NCBI RefSeq assembly: GCF_036346615.1
Contig: NZ_CP107836.1
Location: forward strand, 5,146,001-5,210,000
Length of the DNA: 64,000 bases
Source of the DNA: Streptomyces sp. NBC_00523
GTDB lineage: Bacteria > Actinomycetota > Actinomycetes > Streptomycetales > Streptomycetaceae
Reading direction: 5' to 3'
The translations under genes and the position numbers were made by a program. Positions 32,839 through 42,179 of this stretch are shown piece after piece; the first letter of the stretch is position 1; each line of letters starts with the position of its first letter. Below the pieces are notes generated by a model, which saw only the letters and a program-made list of their open reading frames with translations, did no database searches and was not told the origin of the DNA.

Positions 32839-34263
32839 TCAGTCCTGGCCGCCCACGTGGTGGACGCGGACCATGTTGGTGGTGCCGGGGACACCGGGGG
32901 GCGAGCCGGCCGTGATGACCATCGTGTCGCCCTCGTTGTAGCGGCCGAGCTTCAGCAGCTCCGAGTCGACCAGGTCGACCATCGCGTCCGTGGTGTCCAC
33001 GTGCGGGACCACGTGGGCCTCGACGCCCCAGCTGAGCGCCAGCTGGTTGCGGGTGGACTCGTCCGTGGTGAAGGCCAGGATCGGCTGCGCGGCGCGGTAG
33101 CGGGACAGCCGGCGGGCGGTGTCACCGGACTTGGTGAAGGCGACCAGGGCCTCGCCGCCCAGGAAGTCCGCGATCTCGCAGGCAGCGCGGGCCACCGAAC
33201 CACCCTGCGTACGGGGCTTCTTGCCCGGCACCAGCGGCTGGAGGCCCTTGGAGAGCAGCTCCTCCTCGGCGGCGACCACGATCTTCGACATGGTCTTGAC
33301 GGTCTCGATCGGGTACGCGCCGACCGAGGACTCCGCGGAGAGCATGACCGCGTCCGCGCCGTCCAGGATCGCGTTGGCGACGTCGGACGCCTCGGCGCGG
33401 GTCGGGCGGGAGTTGGTGATCATCGACTCCATCATCTGGGTCGCCACGACCACCGGCTTGGCGTTGCGCCGGCACAGCTCCACGAGGCGCTTCTGCACCA
33501 TCGGGACCTTCTCCAGCGGATATTCGACGGCGAGGTCGCCACGGGCGACCATCACACCGTCGAAGGCCATGACGATGCCCTCCATGTGCTCGACGGCCTG
33601 CGGCTTCTCCACCTTGGCGATGACGGGGACCCGGCGGCCCTCCTCGTCCATCACCTTGTGGACGTCCTTGATGTCGTTGGCATCGCGGACGAAGGAGAGC
33701 GCGACCAGGTCGCAGCCCATCCGCAGGGCGAAGCGCAGGTCCTCGACGTCCTTCTCGGACAGGGCCGGGACGTTGACCGCGGCACCCGGCAGGTTGATCC
33801 CCTTGTGGTCGGAGATCACCCCGCCCTCGATGACGATGGTGTGGACCCGGGGGCCCTCGACGGAGACGACCTTGAGCTCGACGTTGCCGTCGTTGATCAG
33901 GATCGGGTCGCCCTTGGCGACGTCACCGGGCAGGCCCTTGTAGGTCGTGCCGCAGATCGACTTGTCCCCGGGGACGTCCTCGGCGGTGATGACGAACTCG
34001 TCCCCGCGGACCAGCTCGACCGGACCCTCGGCGAACTTCGCCAGGCGGATCTTCGGGCCCTGGAGGTCGGCGAGCACGCCCACCGCCCGCCCGGTCTCGG
34101 CGGCGGCCTTGCGGACCCGGTCGTAACGACCCTGGTGTTCCGCGTGGGAGCCGTGACTGAAGTTGAAACGGGCCACGCTCATGCCGGCCTCGATCAGAGC
34201 GACGAGCTGCTCGTGGGAGTCGACGGCGGGGCCGAGGGTGCAGACGATTTTGGAACGGCGCAT
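32839..34263 (-). CDS. pyk: Pyruvate kinase
   Basis: This 474-residue glycolytic enzyme transfers phosphate from phosphoenolpyruvate to ADP. The N-terminal RSKIVCTLGPA and RFNFSHGSH form the substrate/nucleotide site. K217 and E219 in VIAKVEKPQ are the catalytic lysine and metal ligand, followed by GVMVARGDLAVE and the RPTRAEASDVANA C-domain junction. In Streptomyces coelicolor this position holds the second of two pyruvate kinases. It is downstream of pta-ackA on the same strand, with only 74 bases separating ackA from its start. A CGGAATATTCCG palindrome lies in that gap (34293-34304). Confidence 0.95.
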   Translation of the reverse strand: MRRSKIVCTLGPAVDSHEQLVALIEAGMSVARFNFSHGSHAEHQGRYDRVRKAAAETGRAVGVLADLQGPKIRLAKFAEGPVELVRGDEFVITAEDVPGDKSICGTTYKGLPGDVAKGDPILINDGNVELKVVSVEGPRVHTIVIEGGVISDHKGINLPGAAVNVPALSEKDVEDLRFALRMGCDLVALSFVRDANDIKDVHKVMDEEGRRVPVIAKVEKPQAVEHMEGIVMAFDGVMVARGDLAVEYPLEKVPMVQKRLVELCRRNAKPVVVATQMMESMITNSRPTRAEASDVANAILDGADAVMLSAESSVGAYPIETVKTMSKIVVAAEEELLSKGLQPLVPGKKPRTQGGSVARAACEIADFLGGEALVAFTKSGDTARRLSRYRAAQPILAFTTDESTRNQLALSWGVEAHVVPHVDTTDAMVDLVDSELLKLGRYNEGDTMVITAGSPPGVPGTTNMVRVHHVGGQD

Positions 34264-34337
34264 GAGGCGGATCCTATCGGTTTGTTTCGCTGCGGAATAT
34301 TCCGGCTGGTGGAAGATACAAAAGGGCGGGGGTCTGC

Positions 34338-35579
34338 TCAGTTGTCGACCAGTGCGAAGGTCTGGATGGCGATCTCCAGCTCTTCGTCCGTCGGCACCAC
34401 GGCGACCGCGACCCGTGCGTAATCCGGCGAGATCAGCCGCGGTACGCCGGACCGTACGGCGTTGAGATCCGCGTCCACCGCGAGGCCCAGCTCCTCCAGA
34501 CCGGCGATGGCAGCCTCCCGTACCGGGGCGGAGTTCTCGCCCACCCCCGCCGTGAAGACCACGGCGTCCACCCGGCCGAGGACCGCCGCATAGGCGCCGA
34601 TGTACTTCTTCAGCCGGTGGACGTAGATGTCGAAGGCGAGCGCGGCCCGCTCGTCGCCCTCGTCCACCCGGCGCCGGATCTCCCGCATGTCGTTGTCACC
34701 GCACAGCCCCACCAGGCCGCTCTTCTTGTTGAGCAGGACGTCGATCTCGTCCGCCGACATCCCCGCCACCCGCTTCAGGTGGAAGGTGACGGCCGGATCG
34801 ATGTCACCGGAGCGGGTACCCATGACCAGCCCCTCCAAGGGGGTCAGCCCCATCGACGTCTCCACGCACCGCCCGCCCGCGACCGCCGACGCCGACGCCC
34901 CGTTGCCCAGGTGCAGCACGATGACGTTGACGTCCTCCGGCTCCTTGCCCAGCAGCCGGGCGGCCTTGCGGGAGACGTACGCGTGCGAGGTGCCGTGGAA
35001 GCCGTAGCGGCGGATGCGGTGGGCGTCGGCCGTCTCCACGTCGATCGCGTACCGCGCCGCGTACTCCGGCATCGTCGTGTGGAACGCCGTGTCGAACACC
35101 GCCACCTGCGGCAGGTCCGGGCGCAGCGCCTGGGCGGTGCGGATGCCCGTGATGTTGGCCGGGTTGTGCAGCGGCGCCACGGGGACCAGGCGCTCGATCT
35201 CCTTGAGGACCTCGTCGGTGATCACGGTCGGCTCGGTGAACCGGAGCCCGCCGTGCACCACCCGGTGCCCGATCGCCGCCAGCTCGGGGGAGTCCAGGCC
35301 GAGACCGTCGGCGGCCAGCTCCTCGGCCGCCGCCTTCAGCGCCTCGTCGTGGTCGGCGATCCGGCCCTCGCGCTCCCGGGGCTCGCCGCCCCCGGCCAGC
35401 GGGGTGTGGACGAGCCGGGAGGTCTCCTCGCCGATCCGCTCGACCAGGCCGGACGCCAGCCGGGAGCGGTCGTCCATGTCGAGGAGCTGGTACTTCACGG
35501 AGGACGAGCCGGAGTTGAGCACGAGCACCCGGCCCGGCTTCCTCGCCGCCGCCGTGTCTTCGGTGTTCGGGGTGGTCAT
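34338..35579 (-). CDS. ackA: Acetate kinase
   Basis: This 413-residue enzyme makes ATP and acetate from acetyl phosphate, paired with Pta just upstream. It shows the ASKHA-fold motifs LVLNSGSSSVKYQLLD, GHRVVHGG, FDTAFHTTMP, HGTSHAYVS, HLGNGASASAV and VFTAGVGENS. The ATG at 35579 follows GAGGAG by eight bases and is favoured over the GTG at 35588, which overlaps the pta stop. Translation is effectively coupled to pta. The N-terminus has a short Thr/Ala-rich extension of 16 residues. Confidence 0.95.
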   Translation of the reverse strand: MTTPNTEDTAAARKPGRVLVLNSGSSSVKYQLLDMDDRSRLASGLVERIGEETSRLVHTPLAGGGEPREREGRIADHDEALKAAAEELAADGLGLDSPELAAIGHRVVHGGLRFTEPTVITDEVLKEIERLVPVAPLHNPANITGIRTAQALRPDLPQVAVFDTAFHTTMPEYAARYAIDVETADAHRIRRYGFHGTSHAYVSRKAARLLGKEPEDVNVIVLHLGNGASASAVAGGRCVETSMGLTPLEGLVMGTRSGDIDPAVTFHLKRVAGMSADEIDVLLNKKSGLVGLCGDNDMREIRRRVDEGDERAALAFDIYVHRLKKYIGAYAAVLGRVDAVVFTAGVGENSAPVREAAIAGLEELGLAVDADLNAVRSGVPRLISPDYARVAVAVVPTDEELEIAIQTFALVDN

Positions 35580-35584
35580 GCGGG

Positions 35585-37657
35585 TCACTCCTCGCCCTGG
35601 GCCTGGATCGCGGTGATGGCCACGGTATTCACGATGTCCTGCACGAGCGCGCCCCGGGACAGGTCGTTGACCGGCTTGCGCAGCCCCTGGAGGACCGGGC
35701 CGACCGCCACCGCGCCCGCCGAGCGCTGCACGGCCTTGTACGTGTTGTTGCCGGTGTTGAGGTCCGGGAAGATCAGGACCGTCGCCTGCCCGGCCACCTC
35801 GGAGCCCGGCAGCTTGGTCGCGGCCACGCTCGGCTCGACCGCCGCGTCGTACTGGATGGGCCCCTCGATCCTCAGGTCCGGGCGGCTCCCGCGCACCCGG
35901 TCCGTCGCCTCGCGCACCTTGTCGACGTCGGCGCCGGTGCCCGAGGTGCCCGTCGAGTACGACAGCATCGCGATCCGGGGATCGACGCCGAAGCGGGCGG
36001 CGGTGGCGGCGGACTGCACGGCGATGTCCGCGAGCTGCTCGGCGTCCGGGTCCGGGTTGACCGCGCAGTCGCCGTACACCAGCACCTTGTCCGCGAGACA
36101 CATGAAGAAGACCGAGGAGACGATCGAGGCGTCCGGCTTCGTCTTGATGATCTCGAAGGCGGGCCGGATGGTCGCCGCCGTGGAGTGCACCGCCCCGGAG
36201 ACCATCCCGTCGGCCAGGCCCTCCTGGACCATCAGGGTGCCGAAGTAGTTGACGTCCGAGACCACGTCGTACGCCAGCTCGACCGTCACTCCGCGGTGCG
36301 CCCGCAGCTGTGCGTACCGCTCGGCGAACGACTGGCGCAGCTCCGAGGTCTGGGGGTCGATGAGCTGGGTCTCGGCCAGGTCGATGCCGAGGTCCGCGGC
36401 CTTCTTGCGGATCACGTCGACGTCGCCGAGGAGGGTGAGGTCGCAGACATCGCGGCGCATCAGGACGTCGGCCGCGCGCAGCACGCGTTCCTCGGTGCCT
36501 TCCGGCAGCACCACCCGGCGCCGGTCCGCGCGTGCCTGCTCCAGCAGCTCGTGCTCGAACATCATCGGCGTGACCCGGCCGCTGCGGGCGACCGAGACCC
36601 GGTCGAGGAGGGCGGCGGTGTCGACGTGGCGCTCGAAGAGGCCGAGCGCGGTTTCCGCCTTGCGCGGGGTCGCCGCGTTGAGCCTGCCCTCCAGGGCGAA
36701 GAGCTCCGCGGCGGTGGGGAAGGAGCCGCCGGCCACCGAGATCACCGGGGTGCCCGGTGCGAGCCGCGCGGCCAGCGTGAGTATCTCCTCGCCGGGCCGC
36801 TCGTCCAGGGTGAGCAGCAGCCCGGCGATCGGCGGCGTCCCGGCGCTGTGCGCGGCGAGCGAGCCGATCACCAGGTCCGCGCGGTCCCCGGGCGTCACCA
36901 CCATGCACCCCGGGGTCAGCGCCTTCAGCAGGTTCGGCAGCATGGCCCCGCCGAAGACGAAGTCCAGCGCGTCCCGGGCGAGCCCGGAGTCGTCGCCGAG
37001 GAGCACCGTGCCGTCCAGGGCCGCGGTGATCTGGGCGACCGTCGGCGCCGAGAGGGCCGGCTCGTCCGGCAGCACCGAGCAGGGGACCGGCAGGGTCGCG
37101 GTGAGGCGTTCGGCGACGACGTCCCGGTCGGCGGGGGCCACCCGGTTCACGATCATCGCGAGCACGTCGCAGCCCAGGCCCGAGTAGGCCCGGTACGCGT
37201 TGCGGGTCTCGGCGCGCACCGACTCCGCGTTCTGGTCCTGGCCGCCGACCACCGCGATCACCGAGGCGCCGAACTCGTTGGCCAGGCGGGCGTTGAGCGC
37301 CAGCTCGTCGGGGAGCTGGGTGGCGGCGAAGTCGGTGCCGAGGACGAGGACCACCTCGTAGTCGACGGCCACCCGGTGGAAGCGCTCGACGAGCCGGGAG
37401 ACGAGTTCGTCGGTGCCCTGCTCGGCCTGGATCGCGGACGCCTCGTGGTAGTCCATCCCGTAGACCGTGCCCGGGTCCTGGGAGAGCCGGTAGCGGGCCC
37501 GCAGCAGCTCGAAGAGCCGGTCGGGGTCGTCGTGCACCAGGGGGCGGAACACCCCGACCCGGTCCACCTGGCGGGTCAGCAGCTCCATGACGCCCAGGTC
37601 CACGACCTGGCGGCCGTCTCCCCGGTCGATCCCGGTCACGTACACGCTGCGCGTCAC
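35585..37657 (-). CDS. pta: Phosphate acetyltransferase, long form
   Basis: This 690-residue enzyme interconverts acetyl-CoA and acetyl phosphate. It has the long three-part architecture: an N-terminal P-loop-like dethiobiotin-synthetase-type domain (VYVTGIDRGDGRQVVDLGVM, in place of a canonical P-loop), a central DRTGG domain, and a C-terminal catalytic PTA domain from about residue 365 (MFEHELLEQARADRRRVVLP, later GPIQYDAAV and DLNTGNNTYKAVQ). The start is GTG at 37657 with GGGAGAG before it. It forms an operon with ackA and is divergent from pfkA. Confidence 0.95.
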   Translation of the reverse strand: MTRSVYVTGIDRGDGRQVVDLGVMELLTRQVDRVGVFRPLVHDDPDRLFELLRARYRLSQDPGTVYGMDYHEASAIQAEQGTDELVSRLVERFHRVAVDYEVVLVLGTDFAATQLPDELALNARLANEFGASVIAVVGGQDQNAESVRAETRNAYRAYSGLGCDVLAMIVNRVAPADRDVVAERLTATLPVPCSVLPDEPALSAPTVAQITAALDGTVLLGDDSGLARDALDFVFGGAMLPNLLKALTPGCMVVTPGDRADLVIGSLAAHSAGTPPIAGLLLTLDERPGEEILTLAARLAPGTPVISVAGGSFPTAAELFALEGRLNAATPRKAETALGLFERHVDTAALLDRVSVARSGRVTPMMFEHELLEQARADRRRVVLPEGTEERVLRAADVLMRRDVCDLTLLGDVDVIRKKAADLGIDLAETQLIDPQTSELRQSFAERYAQLRAHRGVTVELAYDVVSDVNYFGTLMVQEGLADGMVSGAVHSTAATIRPAFEIIKTKPDASIVSSVFFMCLADKVLVYGDCAVNPDPDAEQLADIAVQSAATAARFGVDPRIAMLSYSTGTSGTGADVDKVREATDRVRGSRPDLRIEGPIQYDAAVEPSVAATKLPGSEVAGQATVLIFPDLNTGNNTYKAVQRSAGAVAVGPVLQGLRKPVNDLSRGALVQDIVNTVAITAIQAQGEE

Positions 37658-37920
37658 GCGTGCTCTCCCGTCGTCTCTGGCCCGGTATGGTGCCCGGTTC
37701 GAGTGGTAATCGCCCGTTTGACGATACCCGTGGGGGCGGAGGGGCCGCCCGCCGGACGACTGCCCCGCGAAGGCGCCCGCAGGCCGCCCCGGAGCAGCCG
37801 GGAGCGCGAGCCGCGCGCCCGGCGTGGGACACTCGTCGTGACTCACGGTACGGGGGAGGCGGAAGAAGCCCCCGTACCGGATGTCAGTGGACGGGCCCAG
37901 CGAGCAGGAGACGGAACAGG

Positions 37921-38946
37921 ATGCGCATCGGAGTTCTCACCGCAGGCGGCGACTGCCCCGGCCTGAACGCAGTGATCCGTTCGGTCGTCCACCGGGCCGT
38001 CGTCGGCCACGGCGACGAGGTCATCGGCTTCGAGGACGGCTTCAAGGGCCTCCTCGACGGCCACTTCAGGCCCCTCGACCTGAACGCGGTCAGCGGCATC
38101 CTCGCCCGCGGCGGCACCATCCTCGGCTCGGCCCGCCTGGAGCGCGCCCGGCTGCGCGAGGCCGCCGAGAACTGCGCCGAGCTGAGCCGGCGTTACGGCA
38201 TGGACGCGCTGATCCCGATCGGCGGCGAGGGCACGCTGACCGCCGCCCGGATGCTCGCGGACGCCGGAATGCCCGTCGTCGGCGTCCCGAAGACCATCGA
38301 CAACGACATCTCCTCCACCGACCGCACGTTCGGCTTCGACACCGCCGTGGGCGTCGCGACGGAGGCCATAGACCGTCTGAAGACCACCGCCGAGTCCCAC
38401 CAGCGCGTGATGGTGGTCGAGGTGATGGGCCGCCACGCGGGCTGGATCGCGCTGGAGTCCGGCATGGCCGGCGGCGCCCACGGCATCTGCCTCCCCGAGC
38501 GCAAGTTCGAGGTGGACGACCTGGTCAAGATGGTCGAGGAGCGCTTCGCGCGCGGCAAGAAGTTCGCCGTCATCTGCGTCGCCGAAGGCGCGCACCCGGC
38601 CGAGGGCTCGATGCCGTACGCCAAGGGCGAGATCGACCAGTTCGGACACGAGCGGTTCCAGGGCATCGGCAACCGGCTGGCCGTCGAGCTGGAGAAGCGG
38701 CTCGGCAAGGAGGCCCGCCCGGTCATCCTCGGGCACGTCCAGCGCGGCGGCACCCCGACCGCGTACGACCGCGTCCTCGCCACCCGCTTCGGCTGGCACG
38801 CGGTGGAGGCCGCGCACCGCGGCGACTTCGGCCGGATGACCGCGTTGCGCGGCAACGACATCGAGATGGTCCCGCTCGCCGAGGCGGTCACCCAGCTCAA
38901 GACGGTCCCGCTGGACCGGATGCACGAGGCCGAGTCCGTCTTCTGA
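37921..38946 (+). CDS. pfkA: ATP-dependent 6-phosphofructokinase
   Basis: This 341-residue glycolytic kinase has the donor-site residues G104 (in GGEGTL) and K124 (in GVPKTIDND). Gly at 104 permits ATP while Lys at 124 resembles PPi-type enzymes; this G/K pair is the group III ATP-PFK pattern reported for Streptomyces. D127 is the catalytic base, and EVMGRHAGWIAL and GHVQRGGTPTAYDR complete the active site. The ATG at 37921 is preceded by AGGAGA. It is divergent from pta with a 263-bp gap, coupling control of glycolysis and overflow. Confidence 0.95.
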   Translation: MRIGVLTAGGDCPGLNAVIRSVVHRAVVGHGDEVIGFEDGFKGLLDGHFRPLDLNAVSGILARGGTILGSARLERARLREAAENCAELSRRYGMDALIPIGGEGTLTAARMLADAGMPVVGVPKTIDNDISSTDRTFGFDTAVGVATEAIDRLKTTAESHQRVMVVEVMGRHAGWIALESGMAGGAHGICLPERKFEVDDLVKMVEERFARGKKFAVICVAEGAHPAEGSMPYAKGEIDQFGHERFQGIGNRLAVELEKRLGKEARPVILGHVQRGGTPTAYDRVLATRFGWHAVEAAHRGDFGRMTALRGNDIEMVPLAEAVTQLKTVPLDRMHEAESVF

Positions 38947-38972
38947 GTCCGTTACGCGGAAGGGGCGGCCCG

Positions 38973-39662
38973 TTACGCCGGAGGGCCGGCCGCCTCCCAG
39001 AAGCGGGGCACGATCCCGGCGAGGAAGGCCCGGCCCTCCTCGCCGGTGTTGCCCGGCCGGTCCGTGCCCGCGCTGCTCCAGCTCAGCGTGGAGACCATCA
39101 GCGCCTGGTAGTCGCCGTGCAGCCGCTCCAGGACCTCCTGGACGCGGCGCCGGTCCACCGGTGCCAGCTTGGCCACCGGCCGGGCGTACGCCTGCCACCG
39201 CGTCGTCACCGCGCTGCGCAGCAGGTCCGCCAGCTCCTCCTCGCGCCCGGTCGCCGTCACGAAGTCCGCGGGCGTCAGGCCCAGCGCCTCGCTCAGCGCG
39301 GCGGACTGCCGTTCGTTGCCCCGCCAGCGCCCCGACTCCTCCATCCGCAGATACGCGGAGGTGGCCATTCCCACCCGGGCGGCCAGCTCGTCCGGCGACA
39401 GCTCCCGGGAGACCCGGTGCTCGCGCAGGCTGCGCGCGGCCGTCAGCAGCTCGCCCGGGGCGCACCACAGCACCCCGGCCAGTGCGGTGAGTTCGTATTC
39501 CGTGGGGAGCGCGAGCCCGCGTTCCCAGGCGGCCACCGTCTCGGCGGTGATCCGTAGTCCGTACTGAGCGCCGAGGCCGTAGGCGACATGGCCGGGAGCC
39601 ATACCCAGGGCCTCGCGGAGTCTTCGGGCGGCGGGGGCGTTGAAAGGCGGAGAGGGGTGCAC
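38973..39662 (-). CDS. XRE-family regulator with two helix-turn-helix domains
   Basis: This 229-residue protein has two tandem Cro/CI-type helix-turn-helices, at about residues 13-70 (TAETVAAWERGLALPTEYEL) and 82-130 (SPDELAARVGMATSAYLRME). A C-terminal helical region follows (YARPVAKLAPVDRRRVQEVL). The family is conserved next to pfkA in streptomycetes. The start is the GTG ending at 39662; no clear ribosome site is seen, so the transcript may be leaderless. It is convergent with pfkA, with 26 bases between them. The target is unknown. Confidence 0.87.
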   Translation of the reverse strand: MHPSPPFNAPAARRLREALGMAPGHVAYGLGAQYGLRITAETVAAWERGLALPTEYELTALAGVLWCAPGELLTAARSLREHRVSRELSPDELAARVGMATSAYLRMEESGRWRGNERQSAALSEALGLTPADFVTATGREEELADLLRSAVTTRWQAYARPVAKLAPVDRRRVQEVLERLHGDYQALMVSTLSWSSAGTDRPGNTGEEGRAFLAGIVPRFWEAAGPPA

Positions 39663-39776
39663 GGGGACACCGTAAGGAGGTCGGGGCCCCGCTGACTACG
39701 GTGTGTTCGCCCGAGAACACGGCTCATAGGAAGGTCCTAGGGACAAAAGTCGCATCACGGGACCGGTCGCCCCAGC

Positions 39777-40451
39777 TCAGCGCCCCTCCGGCCGCCACCG
39801 GTAGTGCAGCTCGGGCCGCCCCACCTGCCCGTACTGCGGACTGCGCACCGCCCGCCCCGCCGTCACCAGGTGCTCCAGATAGCGGCGCGCGGTGATCCGC
39901 GAGATCCCCAGCTCCAGGCCCGCCGCCGCGGCCGTGAGTCCGTCCGGGGCCGCCCGCAGCGCCCCGGTCACCGCCTCCAGGGTCGGACCACTCAGCCCCT
40001 TGGGCAGCCGGGCCGGCTCCGGGGCCCGCAGCGCGGCGAGCGCCCGGTCCACCTCGTCCTGCCCGCTCGCCTCACCGGCCGCCGCCCGGAACTCCGCGTA
40101 CCGCACGAGCCGGTCCCGCAGCGTGGCGAAGGTGAACGGCTTCAGCACGTACTGCACGACGCCCAGCGAGACGCCCTCCCGGACCACGGTCAGGTCGCGG
40201 GCCGAGGTCACGGCGATCACGTCCGCCGCGTGCCCGGCCGCCCGCAGCGAGCGCAGCAGCTGGAGCCCGTGCCCGTCGGGCAGATAGAGGTCCAGGAGCA
40301 GCAGGTCGACCGGGACGCGCTCCAGGGCGCGTACGGCCTCGGCGCGCGAGTGCGCCACGGCGGCCACGGCGAAGCCCGGCACCCTGCCCACGTACAGCCG
40401 GTGCGCGTCGGCGGCCACCGGGTCGTCCTCCACGACCAGGACCCGGATCAC
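39777..40451 (-). CDS. CitB/DcuR-family response regulator
   Basis: This 224-residue regulator has a receiver domain with acidic residues E8-D10 (VVEDDP), phospho-acceptor D54 in LLLDLYLPDG, and VLKPFTFATL carrying the conserved lysine. Its C-terminal domain has the CitB-type helix-turn-helix (LTAAAAGLELGISRITARRY). Its start overlaps the sensor-kinase stop by four bases. The system is divergent from the dicarboxylate symporter, so it very probably activates that gene in response to C4-dicarboxylates or citrate. Confidence 0.93.
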   Translation of the reverse strand: MIRVLVVEDDPVAADAHRLYVGRVPGFAVAAVAHSRAEAVRALERVPVDLLLLDLYLPDGHGLQLLRSLRAAGHAADVIAVTSARDLTVVREGVSLGVVQYVLKPFTFATLRDRLVRYAEFRAAAGEASGQDEVDRALAALRAPEPARLPKGLSGPTLEAVTGALRAAPDGLTAAAAGLELGISRITARRYLEHLVTAGRAVRSPQYGQVGRPELHYRWRPEGR

Positions 40452-42049
40452 GACCGCACCCCCGCGCCCAGCGGCAGCCGTACGGTGAACTCCGCGCCCC
40501 CGTCCGGACCCCGCTCCAGCGCCACCGTCCCGCCGCCCCGGTGCGCCGCCTGGCGGACCAGGGCCAGGCCGAGGCCGCGCCCCGCGCCGTGCGTCGACCA
40601 GCCGGCCCGGAACACCTCGGCGGTGTCCGCCGGGGCGACCCCGGCCCCGTTGTCCGCGACCCGCAGCAGCAGTTCGCCCCCGTCGGCGAGCGCGGTGACG
40701 GTGACCCGGCCGCGCACGGGCGCCTCCTGGGTCACCGCGTCCACCGCGTTGTCGATCAGATTGCCGAGGATGGTCACCAGATCGCGGGCGGGGAGCGACG
40801 CGGGCAGGGCGCCGTCGTCTATCAGGCTGTCCTCCGCGAGCACCAGCTCCACGCCCCGTTCGTTCGCCTGCGCCGCCTTGCCCAGGAGCAGGGCGGCGAG
40901 CACCGGTTCGGCGACCGCGCCCACCACCCGGTCGGTGAGCGCCTGGGCCAGCTCCAGTTCGGCCGTGGCGAAGCCCACCGCCTCGTCCGCCCGGCCCAGC
41001 TCGATCAGCGAGACCACGGTGTGCAGCCGGTTCGCCGCCTCGTGCGCCTGGGAGCGCAGCGCCCGGGTGAAGCCGCGCTCCGAGTCCAGCTCCCCGGAGA
41101 GCGCCTGGAGCTCGGTGTGGTCGCGCAGGGTCACCACGGTCCCGCGCCGCTCGCCGCCGACCACCGGACGGGTGTTGACGACGATGACCCGGTCCGCCGT
41201 CAGGTGCACCTCGTCCACCCGCTCCTCGGAGGCGAGCAGCGCCCCGGTCAGCGGGGCCGGCAGATCGAGGTCGGCGACCCGGCGGCCCACCGCGCCCGGG
41301 GCCAGGCCGAGCAGGTCCCGGCCCGCGTCGTTGACCAGGGCGATCCGGCGCTGCCCGTCCAGCATCAGCAGCCCCTCGCGCACCGCGTGCAGGGTCGCCT
41401 CGTGGTAGTCGTGCATCCGGCTCAGCTCCGCCGCGTTCATCCCGTGCGTGTGCCGCCGCAGCCGCGCGTTGATCACGTACGTGCCGAGCCCGCCGAGCAC
41501 CAGCGCCGCGCCGGCCGCCAGCGCCAGGGCGCCCAGCTGCGCCCGCACCTGCGAGGAGACCCGGTCCACGGTGATGCCCGCGCTGACCAGCCCGGTGATC
41601 CGGCCGCCGTCGCGGACCGGGGTGACGACCCGGATCGAGGGCCCGAGCGTGCCGGTGTACGTCTCCGAGAAGGTCTCCCCGCGCAGCGCCCGGGCGGTGT
41701 GCCCGAGGAAGGTCTCACCGATGCGGTCGGCGTCCGGGTGCGTCCAGCGGACCCGGTCCGGGCTCATGATCGTGATGAAGGCGATCCCGGTGTCCTTGCG
41801 CACCCGCTCCGCGTACGGCTGGAGCGCGGCGGACGGGTCGTCGGTGCGGATCGCCTCCCGGACGGACGGCGATCCGGCCACCGAGAGGGCCACCGCCCGC
41901 ACCTGCCGCGCCGCCGTCTCCTCGGCCTGGCCGCGCCCTGAGACGTACGCGAAGAACGCGCAGCCCGCCACGACGGCCGCCACCAGCACCACCTGCCACG
42001 CGAACAGCTGGCCGGCCAGGCTGCGCGGTCGGGTACGGGGGAAACGCAT
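40448..42049 (-). CDS. CitA/DcuS-family sensor histidine kinase
   Basis: This 533-residue kinase has two membrane helices (about residues 16-36 and 172-194) around an extracytoplasmic PAS/CACHE domain. The carboxylate-binding layout is visible in RWTHPDADRIGETFLGH and GPSIRVVTPVRDGGRITGLV. A cytoplasmic PAS (ALVNDAGRDLLGL), a His-box with H336 in RSQAHEAANRLHTV, and an ATPase domain (NLIDNAVDAV, DNGAGV, GRGLGLALVR) follow. The start is the ATG at 42049. Family members sense citrate, malate or fumarate outside the cell. The downstream partner regulator overlaps by four bases. Confidence 0.93.
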   Translation of the reverse strand: MRFPRTRPRSLAGQLFAWQVVLVAAVVAGCAFFAYVSGRGQAEETAARQVRAVALSVAGSPSVREAIRTDDPSAALQPYAERVRKDTGIAFITIMSPDRVRWTHPDADRIGETFLGHTARALRGETFSETYTGTLGPSIRVVTPVRDGGRITGLVSAGITVDRVSSQVRAQLGALALAAGAALVLGGLGTYVINARLRRHTHGMNAAELSRMHDYHEATLHAVREGLLMLDGQRRIALVNDAGRDLLGLAPGAVGRRVADLDLPAPLTGALLASEERVDEVHLTADRVIVVNTRPVVGGERRGTVVTLRDHTELQALSGELDSERGFTRALRSQAHEAANRLHTVVSLIELGRADEAVGFATAELELAQALTDRVVGAVAEPVLAALLLGKAAQANERGVELVLAEDSLIDDGALPASLPARDLVTILGNLIDNAVDAVTQEAPVRGRVTVTALADGGELLLRVADNGAGVAPADTAEVFRAGWSTHGAGRGLGLALVRQAAHRGGGTVALERGPDGGAEFTVRLPLGAGVRS

Positions 42050-42098
42050 GCGGATAAGTGTGCCTGGCCGAAAACGTATGAACGAAATGACCGTAAGG

Positions 42099-42112
42099 GT
42101 GACCGGGGTCAC
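42099..42112. promoter_or_regulatory. GTGACC-GG-GGTCAC palindrome between the sensor kinase and the symporter
   Basis: A perfect inverted repeat with 6-bp arms and a 2-bp spacer lies in the 130-bp divergent region, 50 bases from the kinase start and 67 from the symporter start. It is a candidate operator for the CitB-type regulator or for another regulator; no clear -10/-35 pair could be fixed beside it. Confidence 0.4.
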
Positions 42113-42179
42113 AGCGGGCGGGATAGTCGCCGGGACCCCCGGCACGGGGGTGGGACGACGACGACCCGAGGAGACCCCC

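Noticed and set aside
34338..37832. 1164-codon minus-strand frame covering ackA and continuing across pta
   Set aside because: Only the ackA part is coding in that frame. Pta is read in another frame and shows the PTA motifs.
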